A stretch of 49,110 bases of DNA, taken from Paenibacillus_AA sp045062745. Lineage in GTDB: Bacteria; Bacillota; Bacilli; Paenibacillales; NBRC-103111. A model generated the notes under the pieces. The model worked only from the letters and a program-made list of their open reading frames with translations, was not told where the DNA came from and did not search any database. Position numbers and translations under genes: made by a program. Shown piece after piece: positions 8,523 through 17,831 of this stretch (within the stretch, counting starts at the first letter, position 1; every line of letters starts with the position of its first letter). The stretch lies in contig NZ_JBJGED010000046.1 in NCBI RefSeq assembly GCF_045062745.1, forward strand, positions 1-49,110. Reading direction: 5' to 3'.

Positions 8523-9581
8523 ATGAAACGTTCGTTTAAGCCCTGGGCCGCCGTGCTGCTCGCGGTTAGCCTGGTGTGGATGGGGACTGCGTCCCCTTCG
8601 CGAAGTCGCGCCGAAACGGCGGCGCCGGCTTCCGGCTCCAAGGCCGACAAGCCGATGAAAGAAATATTCGCCGAGCGCAAAGTGCTGCTCGACCAAGCGA
8701 GCCAGGCGTCCGGCATTCCTTGGTCTTATCTCGCCGCTGTGGATCAATACGAACGCTCGCTCAGCATCGCCAATCCGAAGAAGCGGCCGCTTCGCAAAGA
8801 CGGGCTCATCGGCATTTATTACTCGGAGCTGGAATGGGTCGGCATGAACAATCCCGATCATGAAGATACGGATCTGCGCAGCATCGCCGTGTTCGGCGGC
8901 CGAGGGCGGGACGGGTCAGGCGACGGGCTCGCGGACCGCAACAACGATCTGGACCTTCTGTCGACGGCGGCGGCCCATCTGGCCCGGCATGGAACGCAGC
9001 CCGATCAGCTGAAGCAGGCGCTCCAGGAAACATACAAAAATACGCGGGCGATCGAACGAATCGAGCAGTTCGTCAAAATCTATGAAACGTTCGACCGACT
9101 CGACCTGCATGAGCATGCCTTTCCGCTCCCCGTGACCTCCGAGTATTCGTACCGGGGCACGTGGGGGGCCGCGCGAGGCTGGGGCGGCGCTCGGATCCAC
9201 GAGGGAACCGACCTGTTCGCGAGTTACGGGGTTCCGGTCCGCAGCACCTGCTACGGCATCGTGGAAGTGAAGGGCTGGAACAATTACGGCGGCTGGCGCG
9301 TCGGGCTGCGTGACCTGAACAACGTGTACCATTACTACGCCCATCTCTCCGGCTTCGACAAATCATTGAAGCAGGGCGACATCGTGAAGCCGGGGCAGGT
9401 GCTGGGCTGGGTCGGCAGCTCCGGCTACGGCAAGCCGGGTACGCAGGGGAAGTTCCCCCCGCACTTGCATTACGGGCTGTATCGCGATAACGGGACGAAG
9501 GAATGGTCGTTCGATCCGTATCCGTATTTGCGCAAATGGGAACGGGAAGACCGGCTGCGCAACAGGAAACCGACGAGTTAA
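8523..9581 (+). CDS. lytH: LytH-like M23 peptidoglycan endopeptidase, sporulation-associated
   Basis: Secreted zinc metallopeptidase of the M23 (LytM) family. In B. subtilis LytH is an L-Ala-D-Glu endopeptidase acting in spore cortex maturation. A signal peptide covers residues 1-30. The zinc motif HEGTD (H226, D230) and PPHLHYG (H314, H316) are intact. The N-terminal half (40-200) is a helical region shared by LytH proteins. The ATG at 8523 is chosen because GGAGG lies seven bases upstream; the longer frame from 8439 is not signal-like. A CATAGTCTA at 8460-8468 fits a sigma-K -10, but its -35 is not convincing. yunB is next and convergent, as neighbours in the B. subtilis yun region. Confidence 0.88.
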   Translation: MKRSFKPWAAVLLAVSLVWMGTASPSRSRAETAAPASGSKADKPMKEIFAERKVLLDQASQASGIPWSYLAAVDQYERSLSIANPKKRPLRKDGLIGIYYSELEWVGMNNPDHEDTDLRSIAVFGGRGRDGSGDGLADRNNDLDLLSTAAAHLARHGTQPDQLKQALQETYKNTRAIERIEQFVKIYETFDRLDLHEHAFPLPVTSEYSYRGTWGAARGWGGARIHEGTDLFASYGVPVRSTCYGIVEVKGWNNYGGWRVGLRDLNNVYHYYAHLSGFDKSLKQGDIVKPGQVLGWVGSSGYGKPGTQGKFPPHLHYGLYRDNGTKEWSFDPYPYLRKWEREDRLRNRKPTS

Positions 9582-9589
9582 TCTAGTGG

Positions 9590-9614
9590 CCCACATCACT
9601 ATGTGGGTTTTCTT
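9590..9614 (+). terminator. Terminator after lytH
   Basis: Seven-base arms CCCACAT/ATGTGGG (9590-9596, 9601-9607) followed by TTTTCTT. It overlaps the end of the convergent yunB gene. Confidence 0.8.
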
Positions 9615-10434
9615 AATGCCCGGACTTGCTCTCTCCCGTGCCGGGCGTAGCCCCCGCAGGTTTGCTCTCGCCCGCCCCCGCGGTCGGACTCGTCTGACTG
9701 ACCCCGCTGCCGGCGGCCCCCTCGCCCTTCACTCCGGGCAGCGAGATGCTCGGCGGCAGCGCCGGGGAGCCGTTGGTCGGGTTCCCCTTGTTGTCCATGT
9801 AGTACATCGGCACATCGCCGACGACGAGGACGTATGAGATCGGAATCTCCGTGTCGACCACCTCCGGCTCCGAGTCGAACGGGATGATGATCGAGACCTC
9901 CGCCGTAATTTTGATATACACCTCGACGAGAATCATATTGATCCCTGCATTTTGCTGACGCGTGCTCAGGTCGACCTTCACCGAGCCGGCCGGCAGGAGC
10001 TTGATCGGCACCTTCGGGCCGAACGAGGCGATGATGGCGCTATCCATCGCTTGGCCGAGCGGGATATGCTCCGGAATCTCCTGCAGCCCCTGCAGCGCCG
10101 TCTGTACCGTTTCCACCGCTTGCGAGCGAATTCGCATATGCTCCGAATAATTCAGCATGAAGCCGTTGATCTTGCCGTTCGTCGCCATCTTCCACTCGAT
10201 CAGCCGCTCCAAGTCCGTCCCCTGGGAAATGCGTTCGGAGATCGCATTGTTGATCGCTTCCGTGGCGATCTGCTTCACCCGGACTTTCGCCAGGTTCATC
10301 AGCGGCGGCCACAGATTGCGGTCGATGTAGATGAACGATTGGATGAAGAACAGGAAGGCGATGAGGAGCGCTATAAAAAACGTCTTCCGTTTGCTTTTCT
10401 TCGTGGAGCGGCTACGCCAGCGGCGCTTGAACAC
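9613..10434 (-). CDS. yunB: Sporulation protein YunB
   Basis: Mother-cell sporulation membrane protein of unknown biochemical role. One N-terminal membrane segment (about residues 18-34, FFIALLIAFLFFIQSF) is followed by an extracytoplasmic domain with IDRNLWPPLMNLAKVRVKQ and IPLGQAMDS, typical of YunB. The last ~45 residues are a Gly/Pro/Ala-rich, probably disordered extension. A GTG start at 10434 is preferred: GGAGAGG lies seven bases upstream, whereas the in-frame ATG at 10461 has none. A sigma-E type promoter precedes it at 10483-10511. Confidence 0.9.
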   Translation of the reverse strand: MFKRRWRSRSTKKSKRKTFFIALLIAFLFFIQSFIYIDRNLWPPLMNLAKVRVKQIATEAINNAISERISQGTDLERLIEWKMATNGKINGFMLNYSEHMRIRSQAVETVQTALQGLQEIPEHIPLGQAMDSAIIASFGPKVPIKLLPAGSVKVDLSTRQQNAGINMILVEVYIKITAEVSIIIPFDSEPEVVDTEIPISYVLVVGDVPMYYMDNKGNPTNGSPALPPSISLPGVKGEGAAGSGVSQTSPTAGAGESKPAGATPGTGESKSGH

Positions 10435-10482
10435 AGGGCATCCTCTCCGATCTGGAAGCATCGGTCCGATTTTTCCTTACCC

Positions 10483-10511
10483 AGTGTATGCAGCTGTCCC
10501 GTCAAAAAGAC
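10483..10511 (-). promoter_or_regulatory. Sigma-E-type sporulation promoter of yunB
   Basis: CATACACT (complement of 10483-10490) matches the sigma-E -10 CATACA-T. GTCTTTTT (complement of 10504-10511) resembles the -35, with a 13-bp spacer. It lies ~50 bp upstream of the yunB GTG; yunB is a sigma-E gene in B. subtilis. Confidence 0.65.
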
Positions 10512-10664
10512 GACCTCTCCCGGCCCTATCTTACGGCTTCGGATTCCCGGATGTAAAAAGTTACAGCCGGTCCCGAGAAGGAACCGCCCGCTTCATAGCG
10601 AATATAGGACTGGGAAGCGATAACCAAAGCCGATCGGAATGAGCGGGAATCGAGGATGTAGCGT

Positions 10665-11597
10665 ATGAATTTAAAAGAAAAAATCATCGGAAAGCAGGCC
10701 GGCATTCTCTCTTACGGCATGACGCCGCCCAAAGCGAATACGCCTCCGGAGCAGCTGGCCGAAATCGCCCGCAAGCAATGCGAACGGCTGCGGGATGTGA
10801 ACATGGATGCCCTTATCCTGTACGACGTCCAAGAAGAAAGCGACCGGGTCGACCAGGAGCGGCCTTTTCCCTATACGACCTTCGTCGATCCTACCGAGTA
10901 CAGCGAGCATTATATGGCCGCACTCGATCTGCCGAAAATCATCTATCGGTGTGTCGGCAAATATACGAAAGCGGAGCAGGCCGAGTGGATCGCGAGCGAC
11001 GCGGACCGGGACCGGTTCGCCGTGTTCGTCGGAGCCGCTTCGCGCACGCAGCCGGTCAAGTCGACGCTGGCGGACAGCTACGCGTTGAGCGGGGAATTGA
11101 ACGGCCGGCTGCTCTTCGGCGGGGTCGTCATCCCAGAACGGCATCTGAAGTATGGCGACGAGCACCTGCGCATGGTGAACAAGATCCGTCAAGGGTGCCG
11201 ATTCTTCGTCTCACAGGCGACCTATAACATAGAAGCGTCCAAGGACCTGCTGTCCGATTATTACTATTACAGACGCGAGCATGGACTTGAGATGGTGCCG
11301 ATTCTGTTCAATTTGGCGCCGTGCGGCTCTCCCAAGACACTGGCATTCATGAAATGGCTGGGCATCAGCATGCCGAGGTGGCTCGAGAACGACCTTGTGC
11401 ACTCGGCCGACATTCTGGAGAAGTCTCTGCATCAGTCCCGGACGATCTTCGAAGAGCTGTTCGAGTTCGGCCTGGAGAAAGGCATCCCCGTCGGCTGCAG
11501 CGTAGAGAGCGTATCGACCCGTAAAGTGGAGATCGAAGCTTCCATCCAGCTGGTGAAAGACATCAAGGGGTATATCGATCGAAAGCTCGGGTCCTAA
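10665..11597 (+). CDS. MetF-like (methylenetetrahydrofolate reductase-family) TIM-barrel protein
   Basis: The 310-residue protein resembles the MTHFR fold: GGVVIPERH, then KIRQGCRFFVSQATYN (the family's GA-FF-TQ strand), and PILFNLAPCGS. Canonical MetF reduces methylene-THF to methyl-THF using FAD and NAD(P)H. The N-terminal family motif S-F-E-F-F-P-P reads SYGMTPP here, so the Glu known to act in folate reduction in E. coli (Glu28) is replaced by Gly. Activity on folate is therefore uncertain and another substrate is possible. GAGG lies nine bases before the ATG. It stands alone between yunB (divergent) and the rhamnose operon (convergent). Confidence 0.75.
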   Translation: MNLKEKIIGKQAGILSYGMTPPKANTPPEQLAEIARKQCERLRDVNMDALILYDVQEESDRVDQERPFPYTTFVDPTEYSEHYMAALDLPKIIYRCVGKYTKAEQAEWIASDADRDRFAVFVGAASRTQPVKSTLADSYALSGELNGRLLFGGVVIPERHLKYGDEHLRMVNKIRQGCRFFVSQATYNIEASKDLLSDYYYYRREHGLEMVPILFNLAPCGSPKTLAFMKWLGISMPRWLENDLVHSADILEKSLHQSRTIFEELFEFGLEKGIPVGCSVESVSTRKVEIEASIQLVKDIKGYIDRKLGS

Positions 11598-11609
11598 CCG
11601 TCAAATGAA

Positions 11610-11645
11610 AACCTCAGGAGCTACTAGTGCTCCTGAGGTTTTTGG
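11610..11645. terminator. Bidirectional terminator between MetF-like gene and rhamnose operon
   Basis: Twelve-base perfect arms (11610-11621, 11629-11640), loop of seven, with T tracts on both sides. It serves the plus-strand MetF-like gene and the leftward rha operon. Confidence 0.9.
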
Positions 11646-11649
11646 TCGT

Positions 11650-12420
11650 TTAAACCGTCGTAACCGCGATGCCCCGCTCGGTCAAGACGTCGTACATCTC
11701 GCCTGGCAGCCGGCGGTCGGTCACGATCGCGTCGACCTCGCCCAGGTCGGCTACGTGCGTGAACGCCTGGACGCCGAACTTGCTCGAGTCGGCGAGCAGC
11801 ACGACTTGATCGGCCATGCCGATCATCTTCATCTTCACCCGAGCCTGCAGCTCGTTCGATTCACTTAAGCCGCGGTCGAGGTGAACGCCCTTGCACGAGA
11901 GGAACGCCTTGTCGACGTGATACGCGTCGAGCGACCGTTCGGCCAGCGGGCCGACATAAGACAGCGAGCGCGCCGCGAGGATGCCGCCCGTGGAGATGAC
12001 CTCGATCTTCTCCTTCGCGCTCAGCTCGACGGCGACTTTGATCGAATTCGTCAACACCGTGAGCGGGATATCCGGCAGGCTGGACGCCATGTACCAGGCG
12101 GTCGAGCTCGCGTCGAGCAGGATCCGGTCATGCGGCCGGATCAGCTTGACCGCCTCGAGCGCGATCCGCTTCTTCTCCTCCGCACGCGTAATCTCCCGCT
12201 CCGCGTAAGGGATCTCCGGCGGCTGCTGCCCCTGGTAGTCCTTCACGCTGACCGCCCCGCCGTGCGATCGGCGCAGCCGGCCGGCCCGCTCCAGCCGGTC
12301 GAGGTCGCGCCGGATCGTCTCCTCGGTAACTTGGCACAGCTCGCTCAGTTCCGTGACACGGATGCTGCCTCGCTCATTGACCAGCTGAACAATTTTCTCA
12401 TACCGCTCCGCAACCAGCAT
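11650..12420 (-). CDS. DeoR-family repressor, probable rhamnose operon regulator (RhaR-like)
   Basis: N-terminal DeoR winged helix-turn-helix (residues 1-57, VTELSELCQVTEETIRRDLDRLE) followed by a sugar-phosphate sensor domain of the ribose-5-phosphate isomerase-like type (GGAV, LDASSTAWYMA, GGILAARSLSYVGP). Length 256 is normal. It is the last gene of the operon, 50 bp after rhaB. In B. subtilis the rhamnose operon also contains a DeoR repressor (RhaR/YulB). Likely ligand: L-rhamnulose 1-phosphate (inference). Its likely target is the repeat cluster upstream of rhaEW. Confidence 0.88.
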   Translation of the reverse strand: MLVAERYEKIVQLVNERGSIRVTELSELCQVTEETIRRDLDRLERAGRLRRSHGGAVSVKDYQGQQPPEIPYAEREITRAEEKKRIALEAVKLIRPHDRILLDASSTAWYMASSLPDIPLTVLTNSIKVAVELSAKEKIEVISTGGILAARSLSYVGPLAERSLDAYHVDKAFLSCKGVHLDRGLSESNELQARVKMKMIGMADQVVLLADSSKFGVQAFTHVADLGEVDAIVTDRRLPGEMYDVLTERGIAVTTV

Positions 12421-12470
12421 AGCTGCCCTCTTTTCCTAACATGATCTATCTAGGCTTGCTCTGGACACCT

Positions 12471-13940
12471 TCATAACCCCGTCACGGCAAGGAAGCGGCC
12501 GTACGCGTCCTGCCAGGCCGTCTGATCGGACGGCTCGTAGACGGTCACCGGGAACGAGTCCCGGATCGCCTGCCGCGCTTCCCAGATGTCGGCGAATTGG
12601 CCCTGCGCGATCCACTGCACGACCAGGTTCCCGATCGCGCTGCCCTCCGCGGGGCCGGCCCACACCGGCTTGCCGATGGCGTTCGCCGTCCACTGGCACA
12701 GCAGCGTATTGTTGATCCCGCCGCCGACCATATGAAGACCGCCGAACGATTGTCCGGACAGCCGTTCCGTGACCTCCAAGGCATACCGATATTTTAAAGC
12801 GAGGCTCTCGAGAATGCAACGGACGACCGCGCCCGGCTCCTCCGGCGCCTGCTGCCCCGTCTGCGCGCAATACTGGCGGATACGTGCCGGCATGTCGCCC
12901 GGGGGCAGGAACCGTTCGTCGTCGGGGTCGATCCAAGCCCGGCACGGCGCCGCTTGCTCCGCCATCCGGACTAGCTCCGGGAATGTGTACGAGCTGCCGG
13001 CGCGCTCCCACTCCCGGCGGCTCTCCTGGAGCAGCCATAGCCCCATGATGTTCTTCAGCAGCCGGTATGTGCCGTCTACACCGCCTTCATTGGTGAAGTT
13101 CGACTGTCGAGCCGCTTCCGTCAGCACCGGACGGTCGACCTCCGTCCCGATCAGCGACCACGTGCCGCAGCTCAAGTAGGCGAAGGAACGGTCCACGGTC
13201 GGGACCGCGGCTACGGCGGAGCCGGTGTCATGCTCGGCCACGGCGTAGACCGGGACCGGCGCGATACCCAGCTCGTCGCAGAGCGATGCGCGCAGGCTCC
13301 CGACCTGGGTGCCGGGCTGCACGACAGGGCCGAACCAGTCGGCGGGAATGCCGATCCGGCCGAGCAGCTCCTCATCCCAGCGGTTGTCCACTGCATTGTA
13401 CAGCTGCGTCGTCGTCGCGTTGGAGAACTCATTGCGCATCTCCCCGGTCAGGAAGTACCGGAGCAGGTCCGGGATCATCAGGAACCGGCTCGCTTCCCGC
13501 AGCAGCGGCGAATTCGCCTGCTTCAGCGCGAACAGCTGCACGATCGAGTTGAACGGCAGGAATTGAATCCCCGTCCGCGAGAAAATCTCCGACGCCGGAA
13601 TGCGCTGGAACAGCTGCTCCAGCATCCCGTCCGTATGCCGGTCGCGGTAATGGTACGGGTTGCCCAGCAGCTCGCCGTTTTGGCCGATCAGGCCGAAATC
13701 GACAGCCCAGGAGTCGATCCCGAGGCTCGCGAGCTCGAGCTTGCGATGCTTCGCCGCAAGCAGCGCCTGCTTCATCTCATGCAGCAGGCGGAGGATGTCC
13801 CAGTGCAGGCGGTCGCCCACCTGCACCGGGTCGTTGGAGAAGCGGTGCAGCTCCTCCACCTCGATCTTGCGGTCGGTCAGCCGGCCGAGCAGCGCTCGCC
13901 CGCTGCTCGCCCCCAGGTCATAAGCGAGTACATGCGTCAT
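12471..13940 (-). CDS. rhaB: Rhamnulokinase
   Basis: ATP-dependent kinase of L-rhamnulose, giving L-rhamnulose 1-phosphate; FGGY sugar kinase family. N-terminal YDLGASSGRALLG (phosphate 1 motif), DSWAVDFGLIG, EHDTGSAVAAVP, SCGTWSLIGTEVDRP (phosphate 2) and MVGGGINN (adenosine) are intact. Length 489 is typical. The start lies five bases after the rhaA stop, so translation is probably coupled. Confidence 0.96.
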   Translation of the reverse strand: MTHVLAYDLGASSGRALLGRLTDRKIEVEELHRFSNDPVQVGDRLHWDILRLLHEMKQALLAAKHRKLELASLGIDSWAVDFGLIGQNGELLGNPYHYRDRHTDGMLEQLFQRIPASEIFSRTGIQFLPFNSIVQLFALKQANSPLLREASRFLMIPDLLRYFLTGEMRNEFSNATTTQLYNAVDNRWDEELLGRIGIPADWFGPVVQPGTQVGSLRASLCDELGIAPVPVYAVAEHDTGSAVAAVPTVDRSFAYLSCGTWSLIGTEVDRPVLTEAARQSNFTNEGGVDGTYRLLKNIMGLWLLQESRREWERAGSSYTFPELVRMAEQAAPCRAWIDPDDERFLPPGDMPARIRQYCAQTGQQAPEEPGAVVRCILESLALKYRYALEVTERLSGQSFGGLHMVGGGINNTLLCQWTANAIGKPVWAGPAEGSAIGNLVVQWIAQGQFADIWEARQAIRDSFPVTVYEPSDQTAWQDAYGRFLAVTGL

Positions 13941-13945
13941 CCCGG

Positions 13946-15205
13946 CTACCCCCGCTTAAGCTGAACTTGCTCTTCGTAGGCCTTCACGCGGTCCAGCCAG
14001 CTCTCGCGGGTCGGCACGCCCATCCGCTCGCAATACGCATCCCAGATAATGCCGAACGGGTACGATTTGAACTCCTCCTGCAGCGCGAGGCGGGTCGTGT
14101 AATCGCCTTGCAGCTCCGCTTGCCTCAGCCGGTCGGCCGGCTCGAGCATCGCGCGGAGCAGCGCCTTGATCGTGTTGCGGGTCCCGATGACCCATGCGGC
14201 TACGCGGTTGATGCTGCCGTCGAAGAAGTCGAGCCCGATGTGCGTCGTGCCGAGCAGATTGTGGCGCACAAGCTCGCGGGCGATGTCCTGCAGCTCGTCG
14301 TCGAACGTCACGACATGATCGCTGTCCCACCGCATCGGACGGCTCACGTGCAGCAGAATCCCGTCCGTGAACAGGGACAGCGAGCTCAGCTTGCCCGAGA
14401 TCGTCTCCGTAGGGTGGAAGTGGCCGGCGTCGAGGCAGATGAGCTTGTTGTTCTGCATCCCGTAGCCCATGTAGAACTCATGCGAGCCGACGACGTAAGC
14501 TTCCGAGCCGAGGCCGAACAGCTTGCTCTCGACTGCGTCGAGGTTGTGGGCGGGATTGAGAGGCTCAGCGAATACCGCATCGAGCGAAGCCTTCAGCCTT
14601 TGGCGCGGCGCCAGTTGATCGACCGGCTTATCCTTATAGCCGTCCGGCACCCAGACGTTCGTGACGCACGTCTGCCCGAGCTGCTCGCCGAAGTAGGCGC
14701 CGATCCGGCGCGAACGCTTGCAGTGCTCGATCCAGAACTCGCGGATCTCGGGATCCGGATGGCTGAGCGTGAAGCCGTCGCTCGCCTTCGGGTGGGAGAA
14801 ACAGGTAGGGTTGAAGTCGAGCCCCAGGCCATGCTCCTTCGCCCAATCAACCCAACCCTGGAAGTGACGCGGCTCGAGCTGATCGAGATCGACCTTCTCG
14901 TCGGTGTCCGCATAGATCGCATGCAGGTTCAGCTTGTGCTTGCCGGGAATGAGCGAGAACGCGAGCTCGAGATCGCGCTTCAGCTCGGCTGCCGAGCGGG
15001 CCGCACCCGGGTAGTTGCCGGTAACGGAGATCCCTCCGCTCAGCTCTTCATTGAACAGGAAGCCTTTGACATCGTCGCCCTGCCAGCAATGCATCGAGAT
15101 TTTGATCTTCGCCAGCTCGTCCAGCACCCGCTCCACATCGATGCCGTGCCGGGCGTACAGGCCTTTCGCCCACTCGTATTGCGCTTGCAGCTCTTGTGTC
15201 GTCAT
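13946..15205 (-). CDS. rhaA: L-rhamnose isomerase
   Basis: Metal-dependent isomerase converting L-rhamnose to L-rhamnulose. The TIM-barrel signatures ISMHCWQGDDV, DFNPTCFSHPK, GSHEFYMGYGMQNNKL, DAGHFHPTE and HIGLDFFDGSINR with their metal ligands are present. Length 419 fits the family. It lies 22 bp after the ASRT-family gene and 5 bp before rhaB. The 468-codon frame on the opposite strand is a codon-bias shadow. Confidence 0.97.
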   Translation of the reverse strand: MTTQELQAQYEWAKGLYARHGIDVERVLDELAKIKISMHCWQGDDVKGFLFNEELSGGISVTGNYPGAARSAAELKRDLELAFSLIPGKHKLNLHAIYADTDEKVDLDQLEPRHFQGWVDWAKEHGLGLDFNPTCFSHPKASDGFTLSHPDPEIREFWIEHCKRSRRIGAYFGEQLGQTCVTNVWVPDGYKDKPVDQLAPRQRLKASLDAVFAEPLNPAHNLDAVESKLFGLGSEAYVVGSHEFYMGYGMQNNKLICLDAGHFHPTETISGKLSSLSLFTDGILLHVSRPMRWDSDHVVTFDDELQDIARELVRHNLLGTTHIGLDFFDGSINRVAAWVIGTRNTIKALLRAMLEPADRLRQAELQGDYTTRLALQEEFKSYPFGIIWDAYCERMGVPTRESWLDRVKAYEEQVQLKRG

Positions 15206-15227
15206 CTCAACTCAACCGTCCCTTCGA

Positions 15228-15602
15228 TTATCGTAATGGATACGCCATCACACTCATCAACGCGTTTTCCGCCTGGGTCGCGTCCAACCGGGAATATTGT
15301 ACGATTACAGGAATATCGCTCTTCACCTCGATCGCGTAGGGGACGCCCTTCGGAATCCCCTCCCCGTCCATAGTCAAGCCGCTCGTACGAATGTGCTTCG
15401 TCCGTCGTGCGGGGACGATGTACGGGATGTCTTCGATCGGGTCGCGGTCTTCGAAGTAGATCGTGAAGCGGACGGTTGCGTCCTCCGAACCCGTATTCAG
15501 GACGCAGACCGATTCGTGGCTCTCGTATTCGCCCGGCGCGCTCGTCGGGGGAATGTAGCCGTCGGGGATGAACCATAACGTTTCGCCATGCGCTCTATGC
15601 AT
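15228..15602 (-). CDS. ASRT-family protein (sensory rhodopsin transducer-like)
   Basis: The 124-residue protein resembles Anabaena sensory rhodopsin transducer along its length: IPDGYIPP, SHESVCVLNTG, TIYFEDRDP, VPARRTKHIR and YSRLDATQAENALMS. The family (PF07100) forms small beta-rich tetramers and has been proposed to be a small-molecule, probably sugar-related, binding domain. Here it is embedded between rhaEW and rhaA with AAGGAG nine bases before its ATG. This suggests a role with rhamnose or its derivatives rather than light sensing; no rhodopsin gene is in the window. The exact function is unknown; it occupies the operon space where a rhamnose mutarotase might be expected. Confidence 0.88.
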   Translation of the reverse strand: MHRAHGETLWFIPDGYIPPTSAPGEYESHESVCVLNTGSEDATVRFTIYFEDRDPIEDIPYIVPARRTKHIRTSGLTMDGEGIPKGVPYAIEVKSDIPVIVQYSRLDATQAENALMSVMAYPLR

Positions 15603-15639
15603 AGGGATATGCTCCTTCGCCTCTGGGAATGATCCGGAA

Positions 15640-17709
<2,070 letters not shown>

Positions 17710-17719
17710 GAGTCCATGC

Positions 17720-17800
17720 CTCCAAGATATTTTGTTTGTGTTTGTTTTTATCATAGCATGTTTGTTTGTTTTTGAATATACAGAATTCAAACACAAAAAA
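17720..17800 (-). promoter_or_regulatory. rhaEW promoter with clustered operator-like repeats
   Basis: On the minus strand the AT-rich leader carries repeated AAACAAACA-type units (complement of the TGTTTG runs at 17728-17743 and 17758-17775) and one inverted copy (GTGTTTG, complement of 17788-17794). TATGAT, complement of 17748-17753, is a plausible -10 lying between the two repeat blocks. Repeats flanking a promoter fit repression by the DeoR-family protein of this operon (inference). Confidence 0.55.
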
Positions 17801-17818
17801 CCGGACATCTCTGTCCGG
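17801..17818 (-). terminator. Terminator of the ECF sigma/anti-sigma operon
   Basis: CCGGACA/TGTCCGG arms (17801-17807, 17812-17818) with a four-base loop, followed on the minus strand by six T. It insulates the anti-sigma gene from the rhaEW promoter directly downstream. Confidence 0.85.
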
Positions 17819-17831
17819 CTGTCTTTATTTT

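Noticed and set aside
13967..15373. 468-codon plus-strand frame antisense to rhaA
   Set aside because: rhaA has full family signatures; the antisense product is Arg/Leu/Val-rich with no motif.
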